Shown here: positions 13,583 to 15,336 of the stretch, one piece after another
Numbering within the stretch: the stretch's first letter is position 1
Layout of the letters: each line of letters opens with the position of its first letter
Assembly (NCBI GenBank): GCA_039029915.1
Contig: JBCCFD010000156.1
Coordinates: 1 to 15,336, forward strand
Direction of reading: 5' to 3'
Length of the DNA: 15,336 nt
Source: QQUD01 sp039029915
GTDB lineage: Bacteria > Chloroflexota > Anaerolineae > Promineifilales > Promineifilaceae
Program-made: the position numbers and the translations under genes
The notes under the pieces: generated by a model
The model's input: the letters and a program-made list of their open reading frames with translations, nothing else
Told to the model about the DNA's origin: nothing
Databases searched by the model: none

Positions 13583-13588
13583 TATAAT
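13583..13588 (+). promoter_or_regulatory. -10 box of the C26 peptidase gene
   Basis: A perfect TATAAT 32 bases before the ATG at 13621. A weak -35 region would overlap the -35 of the divergent regulator promoter, and operator 2 ends 26 bases upstream, so co-regulation is possible. Confidence 0.55.
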
Positions 13589-13620
13589 TTGGAACATTTT
13601 GTAGCAAAAAGAGGTTTTTT

Positions 13621-14349
13621 ATGGCACCAATTATTGGCATTACAACTTACGGCCGTAACGAAAAAAGATTTGAAACCAAGTATTACGATGACTATTACAC
13701 AATCCCGGCTGATTATGTGGACGCCGTGCGGCGGGCTGGTGGTGTACCGATTCTTTTGCCACCGGGTGAAGTAAACTGGGAACGATGGCTTGATGTAATC
13801 GATGGTCTTATTATCTCAGGCGGTTCTGATATTGAACCGCACCAATACGAAGGCAACAGCGAGCATCCAGAATTAACCGGACACGACTCCCCTAGAGATG
13901 AAACTGAGCTTGCTCTTGCCAAAAGCGTGCTGCAAAAAATTGATACGCCATCTCTGTTTATTTGTCGGGGGATGCAGGTTGTCAATGTCGCGGCAGGTGG
14001 GTCACTGCATGAGCACATACCAGATATTCGTCCTGAAGATATTCATCGCGGAGAAGATGGCGGTTGGGCAGTCCAAGAGGTTGGGGTGGAAGCTGGGTCT
14101 GCTCTCTATGAGGCGATGGGTACTGAAACAGCCGTTCCCTACTCGGGGCATCATCAAGCCGTCAAAAAAATTGGTGATGGGCTACAGGTTTCCAGTCTTG
14201 CGCCAGATGGCATCATTGAAGCTATCGAGAAAAAAGATCATCCTTACTTTATTGCAGTTCAGTGGCATCCCGAAAAATCTGCCGATAAGGACGAAACCCA
14301 ACAAAATCTATTTGATAAACTCGTTCAAGCGGCTGTGGCAGGCAAGTAA
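13621..14349 (+). CDS. Gamma-glutamyl-gamma-aminobutyrate hydrolase family protein (peptidase C26)
   Basis: A 242-residue class-I glutamine-amidotransferase-like hydrolase (PuuD/peptidase C26), which cuts gamma-glutamyl bonds such as in gamma-Glu-GABA of putrescine degradation. It starts PIIGITTYGRN, then DYVDAVRRAGGVPILLPP (31-48), IDGLIISGGSDIEPHQY (60-76), RDETELALAK (92-101), the nucleophile elbow FICRGMQVVNVAAGG with Cys115, SGHHQAVK (175-182), and AVQWHPEKS with His216 and Glu218 completing the triad. AGAGG lies 6 bases before the ATG. It diverges from the winged-helix regulator. True substrate unknown: the family also includes enzymes acting on other gamma-glutamyl amides. One ACGGCCGT is at the start of the gene. 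Confidence 0.92.
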   Translation: MAPIIGITTYGRNEKRFETKYYDDYYTIPADYVDAVRRAGGVPILLPPGEVNWERWLDVIDGLIISGGSDIEPHQYEGNSEHPELTGHDSPRDETELALAKSVLQKIDTPSLFICRGMQVVNVAAGGSLHEHIPDIRPEDIHRGEDGGWAVQEVGVEAGSALYEAMGTETAVPYSGHHQAVKKIGDGLQVSSLAPDGIIEAIEKKDHPYFIAVQWHPEKSADKDETQQNLFDKLVQAAVAGK

Positions 14350-14364
14350 GAAAACGAAAAGTCT

Positions 14365-14413
14365 AACAGCAGGCTGTAAAGTAATCTTGAAAACCCATTT
14401 ACAGCCTGCTGTT
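14365..14413. terminator. Bidirectional terminator hairpin
   Basis: AACAGCAGGCTGTAAA (14365-14380) and TTTACAGCCTGCTGTT (14398-14413) are perfect 16-bp arms with a 17-base loop between convergent genes. T-rich but interrupted tails follow on both strands (TACCTTCTATTT, and AGACTTTTCGTTTTC on the minus strand). Confidence 0.75.
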
Positions 14414-14426
14414 TACCTTCTATTTC

Positions 14427-14975
14427 CTAGCGCTGTCCAACAACAACGGCATTTTGATAACCCATGTTTTGCAGCGTGCTCATGAGCGGGCCAGCGTCTG
14501 CCATACGAACTGCCCCATACCACCATTCCCCTTGAGCGCCACGAAAAACATAGTTGCCATTGGCGTGACGGCCGTCTATGGGAATGAGAAGCTGGGTCGG
14601 TTCTCCTGTTCGTGCCATCGTGTTAAACACGACGGGTTTGTCAAAGTAAAGCTCTAAAACGAGCGATTTTTCATCGTAATCAGACAAGGTTTGTTCAGAA
14701 AGGCCAACGTTGACCAAGTCTGTGTTATTGAGCTTTGCTAATGAGGATTCGAGCGCGTCTGCTAGCGACATGTAGTCGGGATGTCCAGCCGAAATAATGG
14801 TTCGCTGACCATGATCGATGATCACAATACGAGACGGCCGTACATGAACCGTTTCGGCTCTAAACCACCACCAATTTCCGGTATTGAGCGCATTGATAAG
14901 ATAAAAGACCATAACAGCAAAGAGCCCCAGTGTGATAAAAGGCTCAACAACGCGAATTTTTCCTGGATGTTTCAT
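14427..14975 (-). CDS. Membrane-anchored protein of unknown function
   Basis: ATG 14975 is preferred because AAGGA lies 6-7 bases before it; the longer frame would use a TTG. The 182-residue protein has one N-terminal membrane helix (about 11-30, VVEPFITLGLFAVMVFYLIN) and then an extracytoplasmic domain of mixed alpha/beta pattern: VRPSRIVIIDHGQRT, MSLADALESSLAKLNNTD, SLVLELYFDKPVVFNT, LLIPIDGRHANG and a WWYGAVRMAD segment. No catalytic motif or known family is recognised. It may be a monocistronic gene with its promoter in the 227-base gap before 15203, where I see no other gene. Two ACGGCCGT palindromes lie in it, at RP and GR codons. Confidence 0.75.
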   Translation of the reverse strand: MKHPGKIRVVEPFITLGLFAVMVFYLINALNTGNWWWFRAETVHVRPSRIVIIDHGQRTIISAGHPDYMSLADALESSLAKLNNTDLVNVGLSEQTLSDYDEKSLVLELYFDKPVVFNTMARTGEPTQLLIPIDGRHANGNYVFRGAQGEWWYGAVRMADAGPLMSTLQNMGYQNAVVVGQR

Positions 14976-15202
14976 ATTCAATCCTTTGATTTAGAGGGCT
15001 TCACTAGCTAAACTTTCATTTTTACTCAACCTGTGAAGCACATGCCGTTCAACTTTACTGAGCAACACGATAATCAAATAGATAAACGGTTACCTATCCA
15101 TCACCTAACAATGAACTATTCATTTGCTATAAGAATTTGTGGAGGTAGAATTTTTCAACATTAGCCATTAGATTTTCAATCATTATGGCAGGAGAAAAAG
15201 TA

Positions 15203-15336
15203 ATGAAGCACAACAAACTTATCCGTGACAAAATTCCAGAAATTATTCACAGCCAGGGCAAGCAGGCAATCACTAAAGTACTAACATCTGAGGAATACGG
15301 CCGTGCCCTATTGGAAAAACTTAACGAGGAAACGCA
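15203..15336 (+). CDS. MazG/HisE-like nucleotide pyrophosphohydrolase, 5' part only
   Basis: The gene starts at ATG 15203 with AGGAG 8 bases upstream and runs off the window after 44 codons. It opens MKHNKLIRDKIPEIIHSQGK and continues TSEEYGRALLEKLNEET, the typical beginning of a small family of all-helical phosphoribosyl-ATP pyrophosphohydrolase-like proteins (MazG superfamily). In these the conserved NKLIRDKIPEII segment comes first and the EExxE metal-binding helix lies near the cut. Members are thought to hydrolyse non-canonical NTPs (house-cleaning), though many are unproven. The rest of the gene is outside the window, so the catalytic helices cannot be checked. Confidence 0.8.
   Translation, partial: MKHNKLIRDKIPEIIHSQGKQAITKVLTSEEYGRALLEKLNEET

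Larger units (their letters stand above)
130..15304. repeat. Dispersed octamer palindrome ACGGCCGT (23 copies)
   Basis: Start positions: 130, 1461, 1823, 2373, 2835, 3780, 4399, 5016, 5634, 7164, 7403, 7501, 7748, 8976, 9710, 9868, 10471, 12259, 12637, 13649, 14568, 14834, 15297. Twelve are extended to AACGGCCGTT and the consensus widens to GAAACGGCCGTTTC. About 0.2 copies would be expected by chance in this length with equal base use. Of 25 CGGCCG hexamers found by eye, 23 have the full A...T flanks. Twenty-one lie in genes and two between genes. The function is unknown; see findings. Confidence 0.9.

Noticed and set aside
13898..14485. 195-codon frame overlapping the C26 peptidase gene
   Set aside because: Shifted-frame shadow of a gene whose full catalytic triad is in the other frame; basic, low-quality composition.

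Overview
This window is bacterial chromosome with moderate GC content. Genes are short, lie on both strands, and mostly have good AGGAGG-type ribosome binding sites. It carries two lipoproteins, a membrane-anchored Pro/Thr-linker surface protein and several small membrane proteins. The strongest fingerprint is an 8-base palindrome, ACGGCCGT (extended consensus GAAACGGCCGTTTC), found 23 times. My impression is a Chloroflexota (Anaerolineae-like) genome, but that is inference; no rRNA or clade-specific marker is present.

Layout. 1-1701: a TetR repressor gene (minus) with a recognisable promoter and two tandem operators faces a membrane-anchored dienelactone-hydrolase-like gene (plus). 1787-3109: a complete dihydropyrimidinase/D-hydantoinase-type amidohydrolase. 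3110-4795 (minus): a Met/His/Asp-rich lipoprotein, a His-rich two-helix membrane protein preceded by a 13-bp direct repeat, and a 57-residue membrane protein found by reading the minus strand between 4622 and 4795. This looks like a small metal-related (copper or zinc) envelope cluster, which is inference. 4811-6923: a YceI-type lipoprotein with a repetitive Glu/Pro/Thr spacer (minus, strong terminator) diverges from a membrane-anchored protein with a Pro/Thr/Tyr spacer and an Ig-like C-terminal domain (plus). 6943-8609: an SpoU/TrmH-family RNA methyltransferase (minus), then a small membrane protein and an AhpD-like CxxC protein (plus). 8610-9432: 823 bases with no recognisable gene, ending at glmS. 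9433-12088: glmS, then an alpha/beta hydrolase 22 bases downstream (probable operon). 12096-13505 (minus): a winged-helix regulator and a second alpha/beta hydrolase. The regulator's promoter carries two matching operators and diverges from a class-I glutamine-amidotransferase-like peptidase C26 (13621-14349). 14365-15336: a bidirectional terminator, an anchored protein of unknown function, and the start of a MazG/HisE-like pyrophosphohydrolase cut by the window edge.

No IS element with a transposase, CRISPR array, tRNA, rRNA or defence system was recognised. The most interesting signal is the dispersed palindrome: it occurs about once per 670 bases in all three reading phases and between genes, resembling in behaviour the HIP1 octamer of cyanobacteria. 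The two regulator promoters are also unusually legible: in both, one operator overlaps the -35/spacer and a second lies at the expected transcription start.
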